Notes: a model not told the origin generated them from the letters alone. A stretch of DNA of 38,474 nucleotides from Bacteroidales bacterium (GCA_021739985.1 JAIPAR010000006.1:1-38474); one strand, 5' to 3'. Shown: positions 15,933 through 26,694, numbered from the stretch's first letter. Translations and numbers: made by a program.

Positions 15933-18263
15933 ATGAAAATTTCACGTATGTCGAAGCTGCTATCTAATCTATTTGCATTCACCATTTTATTCATTTTTTC
16001 AATGTGTAATTCGCCTTCCGGTAATCCCGGAGAAGCAGCAAAACCTGCCGGGAAGATGCTGACTTCGTATGTGAATCCTTTTATTGGAACTCAAAACATG
16101 GGTCATACTTTTCCGGGTGCCGCTGCTCCTTTCGGAATGGTTCAACTTAGTCCCGATACAAGACAGCTTCCAATGTTCATCGATGGGCTCTATAATCCTG
16201 ATGTGTATAAGTATTGTGCAGGTTATCAATATGATGACTCGCTCATATATGGATTTAGCCATACCCATTTTAGCGGTACAGGTCATTCCGATTTAGGTGA
16301 TTTTTTGATGATTCCGGCTTCCGGTGTCAAATCATTGATGCCTCAGGAATATGCCCTTGCCTTTTCACATCAACAGGAAAAAGCATCACCCGGTTATTAT
16401 CAGGTCTATTTTCAGCAAAAGGGAATCAATGTAGAGCTTACGGCCAGCGAACGGGTTGGTGTTCATCGGTATCGATTTGAAAATCAGGAACAACATAGTT
16501 TGATGATTGATTTTCGTTCCAATATCTACCCCCATGATGATAAAAATGTCTGGACTTTTGTAAGGGTTGAAAATGATTCAACCATTACCGGTTATCGACA
16601 AACTACAGGCTGGGCCCGGACACGGATTGTTTATTTCGCACTCCGATTTTCCAAGGCTTTTACATCCTATGGGCATCATAAATTTGATTCCGGATTGTAC
16701 AAGGGTTTTTATCGAAAATTTGATGAAGAACATAATTTTCCGGAGATGGCCGGCCGTGAGCTTATGGCCTGGTTCGATTTCGGAACCGAGCCCGGGGAAG
16801 AAGTCCAGGCTTTCATGGCTCTTTCATCGGTTTCGACGGATGGAGCCCTGAAGAACCTCAAGAAAGAAGCCGGCTCCTTTGACTTTGAAACCATTTTAGC
16901 TCGAACTGAGCATAAATGGGAGCAGGAATTATCCCGGATTCGAATTGAAACCTTGCAAGAGGAGGATAAAATCTCTTTCTATACTTCGCTCTATCATACA
17001 ATGTTAAGTCCGGTGATATATGAAGATATAGATGGACGCTATCGAGGTCTGGATCAGAATAATCATAATTCAGCCGGATTTCGGAATTATACCATTTTCT
17101 CCTTGTGGGATACCTACCGGACACTGCACCCACTCTTCAATCTTATTCAGTCTGAAAGAAACAACGATATGATTCAAAGTATGCTGGCTCATCAGGAAGA
17201 ATCGGTGCATGGTATGCTACCCGTGTGGAGCCACTATTCCAACGAGAATTGGTGTATGATTGGGTATCATGCCGTGAGTGTTATCACGGATGCATTTGTC
17301 AATCAAACAACTTCAGCCGATATTCATAAGGCATTAAAAGCTTGTGTTGCAACGGCTAATGTCGATTATTTTGATGGGATTGGCTCGTATAAAGAGCTTG
17401 GATTTGTAGCTGAAGATTTGAGCTCCAATTCGGTTTCCAAAACCCTGGAATATGCTTATAATGACTGGTGTATTGCTCGTCTTGCCAAGCTGGCCGGAGA
17501 TACGGTCATCGAAGCGGAATTTCTCAAACGCTCCGGGTATTTTGAGCATCTATTTGATTCGATAAGTGGATTTATGCGCCCTAAACTTGCCAATGGCGCC
17601 TGGAAAGAGCCCTTCGACCCCATGGATACACATGGTCAGGGTTTTATTGAGGGAAATGCATATAATTATGGTTTATATATTCCCCATCATCCTGAGAGAC
17701 TGGTAGAATTATTAGGAGGGAAAAGCCACTTTTCAGCTTTCCTGGATACGATTTTCAATATGGAACTGGATGATAAATACATGGAGAAAAATGAAGATAT
17801 TACTCGGGAAGGATTAATTGGCACTTATGTGCATGGCAATGAACCGGGTCATCATATTCCCTATCTTTATAATTATTCCGATGCTCCCTGGAAAACACAG
17901 GAAAGAGTGAGAATGATTTTGCGCAAGATGTATTTGCCTGAGATTGATGGACTTTGTGGGAATGATGATGCCGGACAAATGAGCGCCTGGTATATTATGA
18001 GTTCCCTTGGATTTTACCCGCTTTGTCCGGGTTCCGGAATGTATGAAATAGGAAGCCCGCTGGTGGTATCTGCCATGGTTCGCTTACCGAGGAATCTCAT
18101 CCTCTACATTGAAACTGAAAATCAATCCGAAGAGAATGTATATGTTCAGACTGTAAGATGGAATGGAAAAGTTATCCAAGGAAATCAGCTTCCCGTTGCT
18201 GAATTATTGCAAGGCGGGAAGCTGATTTTTACGATGGGACCAAATCCTTCGAAAGAATTATAA
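15933..18263 (+). CDS. GH92 family alpha-mannosidase-like lipoprotein
   Basis: VNPFIGTQNMGHTFPGAAAPFGMVQLSPD, FSHTHFSGTGHSDLGDF, GNEPGHHIPYLYNY, GNDDAGQMSAWYIMSSLGFYPLCPGSGMYEIGSPL; lipobox IFSMC. Confidence 0.95.
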   Translation: MKISRMSKLLSNLFAFTILFIFSMCNSPSGNPGEAAKPAGKMLTSYVNPFIGTQNMGHTFPGAAAPFGMVQLSPDTRQLPMFIDGLYNPDVYKYCAGYQYDDSLIYGFSHTHFSGTGHSDLGDFLMIPASGVKSLMPQEYALAFSHQQEKASPGYYQVYFQQKGINVELTASERVGVHRYRFENQEQHSLMIDFRSNIYPHDDKNVWTFVRVENDSTITGYRQTTGWARTRIVYFALRFSKAFTSYGHHKFDSGLYKGFYRKFDEEHNFPEMAGRELMAWFDFGTEPGEEVQAFMALSSVSTDGALKNLKKEAGSFDFETILARTEHKWEQELSRIRIETLQEEDKISFYTSLYHTMLSPVIYEDIDGRYRGLDQNNHNSAGFRNYTIFSLWDTYRTLHPLFNLIQSERNNDMIQSMLAHQEESVHGMLPVWSHYSNENWCMIGYHAVSVITDAFVNQTTSADIHKALKACVATANVDYFDGIGSYKELGFVAEDLSSNSVSKTLEYAYNDWCIARLAKLAGDTVIEAEFLKRSGYFEHLFDSISGFMRPKLANGAWKEPFDPMDTHGQGFIEGNAYNYGLYIPHHPERLVELLGGKSHFSAFLDTIFNMELDDKYMEKNEDITREGLIGTYVHGNEPGHHIPYLYNYSDAPWKTQERVRMILRKMYLPEIDGLCGNDDAGQMSAWYIMSSLGFYPLCPGSGMYEIGSPLVVSAMVRLPRNLILYIETENQSEENVYVQTVRWNGKVIQGNQLPVAELLQGGKLIFTMGPNPSKEL

Positions 18264-19259
18264 ATCAGCATTTACAAAAAAGGCTACGAACTCTTCATGC
18301 CGATTGTAAAATTGATTGGCCAAGGCTCGACCTGTGTAATAGTTAATTCCAATATTCAATCGACTTGTCACTTTTCCGATGGGCAAAAACCAGCCAGCCT
18401 TGAGCGAAATGTTTCTCGACCAGCCATTTAACTGATACGAGCTTACATTTCCGGCCATAAAAAATCCGCCTAATTGCTTATTTCTCAAAGGATAAGACAA
18501 TTCAGCACCGGCTTGATAATTAAACCAGCTTTCTTTATGTGGCTTATTTTGGCGCTCGCCTAAGAAATCCGAACCGGGAAGAAAAAAACCAAAATCTCCA
18601 TAAAGTTGAAGGACATTTTCATAGTGCGGAATTACAAAATGCAAGGGGCGAAAAGCTGCCGACAAAATAAAATCATCCCTTACAGGCAACTGAGAGGTGT
18701 TTACATCAAAATCTACAGGAGAGTAAACGGTACTGGTTGCAAATTCATCGCCAATATGCGTGCAAATATGATGTTTCGAGAAACGAAGATCGAGCCATTC
18801 GGCCGGCCGCGCTGCCAGGGCCAGGTAATAAATTCCATCTACCGAAATCAAATCATGATTTCCTGAACGCATGATTACCGGGGTCATAAAGCCTAATTCA
18901 AGCTCAATGCCCAGTTTCGGATTCTTTTTGCTCATGAATTTAAAAAAGGAATAACGAACGCCTGCATAAAAGCTCAATCTACCCAAATAACCATCTCCAT
19001 CATTGATACGATCCCCGGTTTCATAATCACTGTATAACACATGCTGGGTGCTCATTTCGAAACGATTACCTAAAGGATCAGCCAAATAGGAAGGATATAA
19101 GTTTTCAGAATCAAACCATTTAAGGTAATAATTCCCCACCGATAAATTATAGTCAACGGGCTCAATGGGAGTAGGAGTACCGTTCACAATATCCTGTGAC
19201 TGACTTTGAAGCAATATCAGGATAAAACCTAAAAGTATAGCTAATTTCTTCATAAACAA
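18258..19259 (-). CDS. Predicted secreted/outer-membrane protein, DUF1207-like
   Basis: 333 aa with signal peptide; family call from memory of the YLADPLGNRFE / RFSKHHICTHIGDEF pattern. Confidence 0.6.
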   Translation of the reverse strand: MFMKKLAILLGFILILLQSQSQDIVNGTPTPIEPVDYNLSVGNYYLKWFDSENLYPSYLADPLGNRFEMSTQHVLYSDYETGDRINDGDGYLGRLSFYAGVRYSFFKFMSKKNPKLGIELELGFMTPVIMRSGNHDLISVDGIYYLALAARPAEWLDLRFSKHHICTHIGDEFATSTVYSPVDFDVNTSQLPVRDDFILSAAFRPLHFVIPHYENVLQLYGDFGFFLPGSDFLGERQNKPHKESWFNYQAGAELSYPLRNKQLGGFFMAGNVSSYQLNGWSRNISLKAGWFLPIGKVTSRLNIGINYYTGRALANQFYNRHEEFVAFFVNADL

Positions 19260-20423
19260 TTATTTAAGATACCCACTCCAAACATCGTTTGACTGTCCGT
19301 TTCGGTTAGTCATCCCACCTAAAATCCAAATTTTTTGCTGAAACACGATTGCAGCATATCCATGCCGTGCATCAAAGGCATCTCCTTGAGAGTCCACCCA
19401 CCAATTATCATATTCATCCATAAACCAAATAGGGAAATTGCTATCATAGGTAAAATGATAATGCACATTGCTGTTGTTTTTACCGGGTAATAACCACATG
19501 GAACCTTCGAAATAAACCATTTGATGATCTACCCGCCATAGATATCCCTGATTAAAAAGGGTGTCAATCTCAGGAATCCAATTAATTCCATCTTCACTGG
19601 TCCAAACCTGGTTCCAATCATCCGAAGGATGGGAAGAACCCGGATCGGATTCAAAGATTACCCCATGCGAACCTCCCTGCATATATATTTTATTCGTAAT
19701 TGGATTTACGGCAATCGCTTGTTCGGCCCGGATACCATAGTCATTGTTCTGAACTCTTTCCCAGGTGGTTCCGTTTGTCGAGCGCCATACATCACTAAAA
19801 TACTTCATGGAATAACGGCCACTTACATCCGGGATTTGTGAAAAGCCTCCAATCACATACAAATATTTTTGTCCATCATGCTCAGCAACCACGCAACCAT
19901 GATTCATCCGCGGATACCAATCGGTAAATTCACCATCTTCATTCAGCGCCTCTGACGGTAATTTAATCACGGACCAGTTAATTCCATCCACGGAACGCCA
20001 TACATCATTTTGGAACTCACGAACACCGGTAATTTCATTTACGGAGAAACCCCCAATCAAGTAAATGGCTTCTTCCATTCCATTATTATAAACTACCAAT
20101 CCATGACCGCGACGCCCATGAAAAGGGGCATCTTCCAGTTCGAGTGTCCAGTGTTCACCATCATTCGAGCTCCATATATCTTCATAATAGGTATCTCCGG
20201 AATTCTCTCCGGGATTATAACCACCTATGATCCACATTTTTCCGTTAAAAACAACGGCAGCATGATCGACTCTCTTCTCCCAGCTTGCATGAGCAGTAAT
20301 TTCTTCCCATTGGAAACGACCATCATACTCGGGGAGTTGATAATCGTCGTAAGATTGAAATTCGCAGGCTCCCAGGAAGAAGGGTAGAACCAGCAGGATT
20401 TTCCAGTTTTTTTGTGTTAACAT
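19260..20423 (-). CDS. Kelch-like beta-propeller lipoprotein
   Basis: Lipobox FLGAC; repeated DHAAVVFNGKMWIIGGY...DIWSSNDGEHW units. Confidence 0.8.
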   Translation of the reverse strand: MLTQKNWKILLVLPFFLGACEFQSYDDYQLPEYDGRFQWEEITAHASWEKRVDHAAVVFNGKMWIIGGYNPGENSGDTYYEDIWSSNDGEHWTLELEDAPFHGRRGHGLVVYNNGMEEAIYLIGGFSVNEITGVREFQNDVWRSVDGINWSVIKLPSEALNEDGEFTDWYPRMNHGCVVAEHDGQKYLYVIGGFSQIPDVSGRYSMKYFSDVWRSTNGTTWERVQNNDYGIRAEQAIAVNPITNKIYMQGGSHGVIFESDPGSSHPSDDWNQVWTSEDGINWIPEIDTLFNQGYLWRVDHQMVYFEGSMWLLPGKNNSNVHYHFTYDSNFPIWFMDEYDNWWVDSQGDAFDARHGYAAIVFQQKIWILGGMTNRNGQSNDVWSGYLK

Positions 20424-20433
20424 GAATGTTTAA

Positions 20434-21237
20434 TTAATTGTATTTCAATGTAATAGAATATCCTCCGTATTTACGGATATTAAGAGAATCGCCATTATCG
20501 AATAGTAGGTACTGTCCTCGGATTCCGATAAGCGTTCTTGATACTTCTCTGCTTTTTTCCAGATTGGTGTAATTTACTTTAAGAGGATAAGCTGCCACCG
20601 GATATTGTATCTCGGTGATTTCATGATTGTCATCGTAAAATTTAGAAGATGAAGCACTTAAATAAGAAAGAGCTCTTTCTTTTTCACGCATTAAGTCAAC
20701 CGACTCATCCTTTTTATTGGTAAGCATGTTACGCCAGTTGGTTTTATCTTTCAGGATGTTTTTAAGTTCCACCTCGATGATGCCTGCCAGAAAGCGATTG
20801 GGCGTTTTAGCCAACCGAATGGCTTTCCAGGCTCCCTGATCAATCCATCGGGTGGGGACCTGAGTAGCTCTCGTTACACCAACTTTCACCGAATCGGTGA
20901 GAGCCAGATATACGTAATGGTCCTGCAGACAGAATTGCTCGGCAAAGCGCCGGTCGCGACTAATGCCTTCGTGTGCTTTGCATAATTCAGGATTGAAAAT
21001 GCAATCATCGGTTTGAGGCAACGTTTTAAAGCAGGGATAACAATAGCCCTGGAAATAGGATGTTTCTGTCAGCCGGCCGCAATGAAGGCAATGAATTTCA
21101 CCTGACCAGCCTAGCGTTATGGGCTTGCCAATCAATTCATTCATATTGATTATTTGCTCGTTGAGTTGAAGTGAATACTCAACCTGCTGATTGAGTGTTG
21201 TTTCCATTTTCTGCAGGATACCTGAATATTCTTTCAT
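20434..21237 (-). CDS. DUF2797 family protein
   Basis: CLHCGR...GYCYPCF...CIFNPELCKAHEG...HYVYLALTDSVKVGVTRATQVPTRWIDQGA. Confidence 0.85.
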   Translation of the reverse strand: MKEYSGILQKMETTLNQQVEYSLQLNEQIINMNELIGKPITLGWSGEIHCLHCGRLTETSYFQGYCYPCFKTLPQTDDCIFNPELCKAHEGISRDRRFAEQFCLQDHYVYLALTDSVKVGVTRATQVPTRWIDQGAWKAIRLAKTPNRFLAGIIEVELKNILKDKTNWRNMLTNKKDESVDLMREKERALSYLSASSSKFYDDNHEITEIQYPVAAYPLKVNYTNLEKSREVSRTLIGIRGQYLLFDNGDSLNIRKYGGYSITLKYN

Positions 21238-21259
21238 GCGGATGGCTTAGGGGATTGAG

Positions 21260-22249
21260 TTAAAAAATCAATTTTCGCTGCTGGGCCAGCAGTAGGAAAT
21301 CAGCCAGGGCAATTGCGGTAATACTTTCAATGATGACAGGCACACGCAGTGCAATGCAAGCATCATGACGACCCTTAATTTGGAGGCTTTGCATCGCCTG
21401 ATTGCCGAAATGCCAGCTTTCCTGTTCAAGGCTAATGCTGGAAGTTGGTTTAACTGCTACCCTGAATACAAGTTCATTTCCATTGCTGAGGCCTCCATTG
21501 ATTCCCCCGGCATGGTTGCTGGCCGTTTTTCCACTTGCATCGATGATTGAATCGTTGTGCTCCGAACCTTTCATGCGGGCAGCTGCAAATCCGCTTCCGA
21601 ATTCAATTCCTTTAATGGCCGGAACTGAAAAAGCGAAATGGCTAATGATTGATTCAATGGAATCAAAAAAGGGCTCGCCTAGTCCAACAGGCAATCCTTG
21701 TGTACGACATTCAATGATTCCTCCGATAGAATCCCCCGAAGCCAAAGCTTCTGACAGGGCTTGTTCAATATTCTTATTTCCTCCGACTTCCATCAGGCTG
21801 GCCGCTGGAAGGATGGGAGAGATTATTTTTTTAGCAATTACGCCGGCTGCGACCAGCCCCAAGGTTAATCGTCCTGAAAACATTCCTCCGCCGGCACGTG
21901 CTGCATAGCCACCATATTTTATGTGAGCAGTGAAATCTGCATGCCCAGGTCGGGGATGCTGTTGCAGATTTTCATAATCTTTGCTTTGCGTGCTTTCATT
22001 TAAAAAGCGAATCAAAATCGGGCCACCGCTTGTGAATCCATTGTAAATACCAGATTCGATGATCGGGATATCTGACTCCAGCCGGGGAGTAGTGCCCGGA
22101 TTCCCGGATTTGCGCCTTCCCAAATCTTCTTGAAAATCTTCAGGTGAAATCGGAATTCCGGCAGGGCAGCCATCAATCAACACCCCCAAAGCGGAACCGT
22201 GTGATTCACCGAAAATGCTGATTCTAAATATCCTGCCTGCTGTATTCAT
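21260..22249 (-). CDS. aroC: Chorismate synthase
   Basis: GESHGSALGVLIDGCPAGIPI, RRKSGNPGTTPRLESD, RPGHADFTAHIKYGGYAARAGGGMFSGR. Confidence 0.96.
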   Translation of the reverse strand: MNTAGRIFRISIFGESHGSALGVLIDGCPAGIPISPEDFQEDLGRRKSGNPGTTPRLESDIPIIESGIYNGFTSGGPILIRFLNESTQSKDYENLQQHPRPGHADFTAHIKYGGYAARAGGGMFSGRLTLGLVAAGVIAKKIISPILPAASLMEVGGNKNIEQALSEALASGDSIGGIIECRTQGLPVGLGEPFFDSIESIISHFAFSVPAIKGIEFGSGFAAARMKGSEHNDSIIDASGKTASNHAGGINGGLSNGNELVFRVAVKPTSSISLEQESWHFGNQAMQSLQIKGRHDACIALRVPVIIESITAIALADFLLLAQQRKLIF

Positions 22250-22329
22250 GCTGTGCTTTTTCTAATAAATTCTAACTAGAAAGATTTTAATACTTAGCTG
22301 TGTAAAGATAATTATTTGCCTGAATGATG

Positions 22330-23586
22330 TCATAGGCGGCTGGAATCCATCCCTGAAAAATCGTCCCAAAACCCGGGATACGATTTCGCCACTGCAGCTG
22401 CATCCTGGATAATTACTTCATTATCAGCCCTAAGCGAAGCTATTGCCAGAGCCATCGCAATCCGGTGATCATTATGGGCGTGCACCACACCTCCTGAAAT
22501 TGTACCTCCTTCGATATACAAACAGTTATCATCCTCCCAAAGTTTAACTCCCAAGGCAGAGAATTCACGAATCAAACTATCTCGTCGGTTGCTCTCCTTA
22601 TTGAGCAGGCGGTTTGTCCCATGTAGAATACTGGTTCCTTCTGCAACCGCAGCCAGAGCTGTAAGTGGTGGGAATAAATCGGGAGTTTGTGCCAAATCCG
22701 CTTGAAAAGCCGGAATGTGTGAAGCCTTGCGAATAATTAAATTTTCATTTTCCCAGGAATAATTAGATTTAGGAATGTAGTGTAGAATCGATTTATCTCC
22801 CTGACTTGATTCCGGATTCAGATTTTGAAGTTTAGCTGAACCTGCCAATAAACCGGCGACTATGAAAAACGCTGCATTGCTCCAATCTCCTTCGGGAATA
22901 AAAGTTCCGGCCTGGTAGCTTTGATTTCCGGGAATAGAAAAAGTTTGATACTCCTGATGGGAAATTTTCACACCAAAACTCTGCAAGGTGTTGAGAGTTA
23001 AATCGATATAAGGCTTTGAATTTAAATTGATGACGTTCAATTGGCTATCATCCTTCAATAAGGGTAAAGTGAAAAGTAAGCCTGTTAGAAATTGAGAGCT
23101 TAAGGAGGCATTTATAGTGTATCTACCCGGTTGGATGGGACCTTTGACATAGAGAGGGAATCCCGTTCCGGTGGCCTGTAGTTCAACACCCATTTCACTC
23201 AACGAATCTACAATCCCGGCCTGGCTTCGGTTTGACAGACTACCGGTGGCATAAAAAAGCATGCGTTCATGATTCAAGGCGAGTATGGGCAGAAACATAC
23301 GGGCAGCCAGGCCAGATTCGCCGGCAAAAAGACTCGCATCCTGAAATTTTAGCCCTCCCTGAATCCAAATTCCATCTTCCTGTCTATCTGTCTCAGCTCC
23401 AAGATTTTGAATTAATTGTAAAACCGTTTCTGTATCCTGGTTATAGCTGGTACAGTGAATAAATGAACGTCCTTCAGCGAGCAAGGCTCCGAGTAAAAGC
23501 CGCTGAAAATGACTTTTGGAGGGAGGAATGGTAATATTCCCGTGCCAAAGCCCTGGATGTAGCTTAATTTCAGATTGAGGATTCAT
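22330..23586 (-). CDS. aroA: 3-phosphoshikimate 1-carboxyvinyltransferase (EPSP synthase)
   Basis: PPSKSHFQRLLLGALLAEG, GESGLAARMFLPIL, GDWSNAAFFIVAGLL, HNDHRIAMALAIASL. Confidence 0.94.
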   Translation of the reverse strand: MNPQSEIKLHPGLWHGNITIPPSKSHFQRLLLGALLAEGRSFIHCTSYNQDTETVLQLIQNLGAETDRQEDGIWIQGGLKFQDASLFAGESGLAARMFLPILALNHERMLFYATGSLSNRSQAGIVDSLSEMGVELQATGTGFPLYVKGPIQPGRYTINASLSSQFLTGLLFTLPLLKDDSQLNVINLNSKPYIDLTLNTLQSFGVKISHQEYQTFSIPGNQSYQAGTFIPEGDWSNAAFFIVAGLLAGSAKLQNLNPESSQGDKSILHYIPKSNYSWENENLIIRKASHIPAFQADLAQTPDLFPPLTALAAVAEGTSILHGTNRLLNKESNRRDSLIREFSALGVKLWEDDNCLYIEGGTISGGVVHAHNDHRIAMALAIASLRADNEVIIQDAAAVAKSYPGFWDDFSGMDSSRL

Positions 23587-24217
23587 CGTTCAGCATCTGT
23601 GTGAGTTGTGAAAATGAAAGTTGCCCCGGCGCGGTTGCTTCGGTCGAATCCGGGTATGCATAGCTAAAAGGCGCTCCCCATTGGAGACAATCCAATCGGC
23701 TTTGACGTCCTCTTTCTCCCATCCCAAAGGAAATAAGATTCTTATCAGGATAAAGGGATTTTAATTTCAATATATCCTTACTATCCTGAATAAAGCATAC
23801 TATTTTTTTAAGGTCTGGTTGATGCTGATTCATCGTCTGTTTGATTTTCAGCAATTGGTCTAAATCCGGAGTTTCCTGAAAATTATGATAGGAAAGAATA
23901 CATTTGGTTTTTGCTTTTTGTAATTCCGGTTTTAATTGATTCAATAATTCCATATCGTCCTGAATATCCAGATCAATCCATTGATATCCGTTTTGAATAG
24001 CATTTCGCAGCATGAATTCTTGCGATATTGGATTCTTACCAGCTTTCCGGAAAGTTGCAATAAATTCGGTGTTAGGATACCTGGCCGGAATGATATGGGA
24101 TGCTAGTTCACCGATTAAATCAAAGCGTATCTCAACCAGAGATGCTCTTTGCAGCCAGACTTCTAAATCCGGAGGGAGAGCGCCTAAACTAAGGCATATC
24201 GAATGGTTGGGATTCAT
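23570..24217 (-). CDS. aroD: Type I 3-dehydroquinate dehydratase
   Basis: VEIRFDLI, EFIATFRKAGKN, CILSYHNF, LKKIVCF, SFGMGERGRQSRL; start placed at MNPNHS; 17-bp overlap with aroA. Confidence 0.88.
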   Translation of the reverse strand: MNPNHSICLSLGALPPDLEVWLQRASLVEIRFDLIGELASHIIPARYPNTEFIATFRKAGKNPISQEFMLRNAIQNGYQWIDLDIQDDMELLNQLKPELQKAKTKCILSYHNFQETPDLDQLLKIKQTMNQHQPDLKKIVCFIQDSKDILKLKSLYPDKNLISFGMGERGRQSRLDCLQWGAPFSYAYPDSTEATAPGQLSFSQLTQMLNDESSI

Positions 24218-24227
24218 CTGCCTGAAT

Positions 24228-25268
24228 TTAAATGGGTAATATTTTATGAAGATACGACTCCAGCAATTCAAAGCTGCTTAGCTCAACCCGGGGATGTCCC
24301 GGGGATGTCAGATATACAAACCGAATATGATTCCCTGATTTTTTCTTGTCTTTCCGGATATTATGCATCAATTGGTCAGAGGAAGGGAATTCCTCAACCG
24401 GCAAAGAAAAGCGTTGCAACAAGCTTTTCAGCTCATGAGTGACGGCTGGGGAAAGTCCGCAATGAATTTCAGAGATACGTGCGGCCAGCATCATGCCAAG
24501 CGCAACGGATTCTCCATGCGTATATCGACCTTCTTCTTCAATAGCATGCCCAAAAGTATGACCGAAATTAAGTATAGCCCGCAGCCCCAGTTCTTTTTCA
24601 TCTTGCTCAACCACAGCGCTTTTATATAAGACTGATTGCTTAATCAAGCTGAAAAGTGTTTCAGACTTACGAGACCATATTTCCTGGTGTGATTCCCGGA
24701 TATAGGAGATAGCCTCTGGAATTCCAATAAAGGCATGTTTGATGATTTCTGCCATGCCACTGCAAAAATCCCTGTCACTTTGGGTGGCCAGGAATTGAGG
24801 AAGGATGTAAACAAATTCAGGCTGCGTAAATGTGCCAATGATATTTTTCCAGGTACCCAGATTGACTGCAGTTTTTCCTCCAATTGAAGCGTCGGTCATG
24901 GCCAGCAGGGTGGTTGGGACATAGCCAAATGAAATTCCCCGCATATATAAGGAAGCCGCTAAGCCGCCCATATCACCAACAACTCCACCACCTATCGCCA
25001 GAAGCAAAGAGCTTCTGTCAGCTCCAAATTCAAGTAATTGATTTAGAATGAATTGTACGTTCTCTAATTGCTTGTTGTTTTCACCGGGTTCAGTAATCAC
25101 ACAAGGATAGCTTGTGAAGTAAGACTCATATAGTCGATATACAGTTGAATCTGTAACCAAAATAACAGGCTTGCCTGGCAGGAAATGCCGCAAATCGTCC
25201 CAGGAATCTCCGAAGATTAACTTCGAGATTGTGTGGACAGGATTTGGTGTGAGTGTATAAATTTCCAT
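24228..25268 (-). CDS. aroB: 3-dehydroquinate synthase
   Basis: AIGGGVVGDMGGLAASLYMRGI, PTTLLAMTDASIGGKTAVNL, NFGHTFGHAIE. Confidence 0.96.
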   Translation of the reverse strand: MEIYTLTPNPVHTISKLIFGDSWDDLRHFLPGKPVILVTDSTVYRLYESYFTSYPCVITEPGENNKQLENVQFILNQLLEFGADRSSLLLAIGGGVVGDMGGLAASLYMRGISFGYVPTTLLAMTDASIGGKTAVNLGTWKNIIGTFTQPEFVYILPQFLATQSDRDFCSGMAEIIKHAFIGIPEAISYIRESHQEIWSRKSETLFSLIKQSVLYKSAVVEQDEKELGLRAILNFGHTFGHAIEEEGRYTHGESVALGMMLAARISEIHCGLSPAVTHELKSLLQRFSLPVEEFPSSDQLMHNIRKDKKKSGNHIRFVYLTSPGHPRVELSSFELLESYLHKILPI

Positions 25269-25295
25269 AGGGATAATAGCTCGTCCTCAAAAAGC

Positions 25296-25865
25296 CTACA
25301 AAGTAATAAAATTCTGTAGCATTTGTTTTCCGGAAGGTGTAAGTATCGATTCAGGATGAAACTGGACACCTGTCATAGGATAAACTTTATGGCGAAAGGA
25401 CATCAAGAGCCCTTCGGGGTTAAAACCGGTCAGGTAAAACTCCTCCTGGACCGATTCGGGTTCAACGACCCAGGAATGATACCTTCCTACTTCGATTGGT
25501 TGGGTAATGCCTCGATATAAAGCTTCATCAGCTTGTGTAAGAAGTAATTGCGTAGGCATTCCATGGACTATTTGGGTCAGGTTCGATAGTTTTCCATGGA
25601 AGCAAAGAGCCATGGCTTGCATGCCCAAACAAATTCCAAGCATCTTCTTTTTTCCCGCTTCCTGGCGGATAATTTCCATCATGCTCCCGGCTTCCGTTGG
25701 TAATCCCGGACCTGGACTAAAAACCAGATGTGTAAATTCCCGTAAGTCATTCAGCCTGGAATCATCATTTCGATACACTTTAACAGTCTCTTTCAGGATA
25801 TCTTCCAAATAATGATGGAGATTATAGGTAAACGAATCATAGTTATCGATAATTAAGAAGCGCAT
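25296..25865 (-). CDS. Anthranilate / aminodeoxychorismate synthase glutamine amidotransferase subunit
   Basis: IIDNYDSFTYNLHHYL, VFSPGPGLP, MLGICLGMQAM, GVQFHPESILT; PabA and TrpG cannot be separated here. Confidence 0.92.
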   Translation of the reverse strand: MRFLIIDNYDSFTYNLHHYLEDILKETVKVYRNDDSRLNDLREFTHLVFSPGPGLPTEAGSMMEIIRQEAGKKKMLGICLGMQAMALCFHGKLSNLTQIVHGMPTQLLLTQADEALYRGITQPIEVGRYHSWVVEPESVQEEFYLTGFNPEGLLMSFRHKVYPMTGVQFHPESILTPSGKQMLQNFITL

Positions 25866-26001
25866 TTTTCTAAAAATTTGCCCAAAGTAAGAAAGAATGT
25901 GTTAAATTAGTAGGGAAAAGAATACTAAAATGGGCTGAAATTCTGTTATGACCTAAAATACAGACACCTGGATTTCTCAAACGCTCTTAAAACTTACTGC
26001 C

Positions 26002-26694
26002 ATGAAACCGAAAAAAAGTGAAAGCGTAAACATGGAAAAAAAGAAACCCATTTTCCAATTGATTGGATTGCTGATTGTCCTCAGTTTTATCCTCCTGGCC
26101 TTTGAATGGTCTTCTTCAACGAACCGAATCAACAAATTAGGAGAACTGGGAAATAACCAGGAGGTTGAAGAAATAATACCTGTAATCCGTATTGAGCTTC
26201 CTAAAGAGGAAGTAGTTCCTCCACGTCCTATTCTAACCAACATTATCAATATTATTCCCGATGATCCGGAGATAAACGATGTTTTATTCTTAGGTAGTTC
26301 CGAATCGAATGAAAATGATCGGATTGTAGTCATGCCATCGCCTGATGAAGAAGGAGACCCGGAAATCAGATATATTGTTGAAGAGATGCCGATGTTTCCT
26401 GGTTGTAAAACCAAAGAAGAAACAGACGCAGCTATCAAACGATTCATTGCAAGTAATATTCAATATCCGGAAGATGCACGAACAAATAATGTTCAAGGGA
26501 AAGTGCATGTTTCCTTCGTTATCAATAAAGTAGGAAAAGTGACTATGGTTCGTATTATTCGGGGAGTAAGCGAAGACCTTGATTTGGAAGCATTGAGGGT
26601 TGTTCAGCTATTGCCGGATTTTTCGCCGGGGAGACAAGGAACTGAGTTCGTCAGGGTTGGGTATAATATTCCAATTAACTTTAAGGTTCAGTAA
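26002..26694 (+). CDS. TonB-family energy transducer (copy 1)
   Basis: N-terminal TM FQLIGLLIVLSFILLAFEW; C-terminal YPEDARTNNVQGKVHVSFVINKVGKV...RVGYNIPINFKVQ. Confidence 0.88.
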   Translation: MKPKKSESVNMEKKKPIFQLIGLLIVLSFILLAFEWSSSTNRINKLGELGNNQEVEEIIPVIRIELPKEEVVPPRPILTNIINIIPDDPEINDVLFLGSSESNENDRIVVMPSPDEEGDPEIRYIVEEMPMFPGCKTKEETDAAIKRFIASNIQYPEDARTNNVQGKVHVSFVINKVGKVTMVRIIRGVSEDLDLEALRVVQLLPDFSPGRQGTEFVRVGYNIPINFKVQ

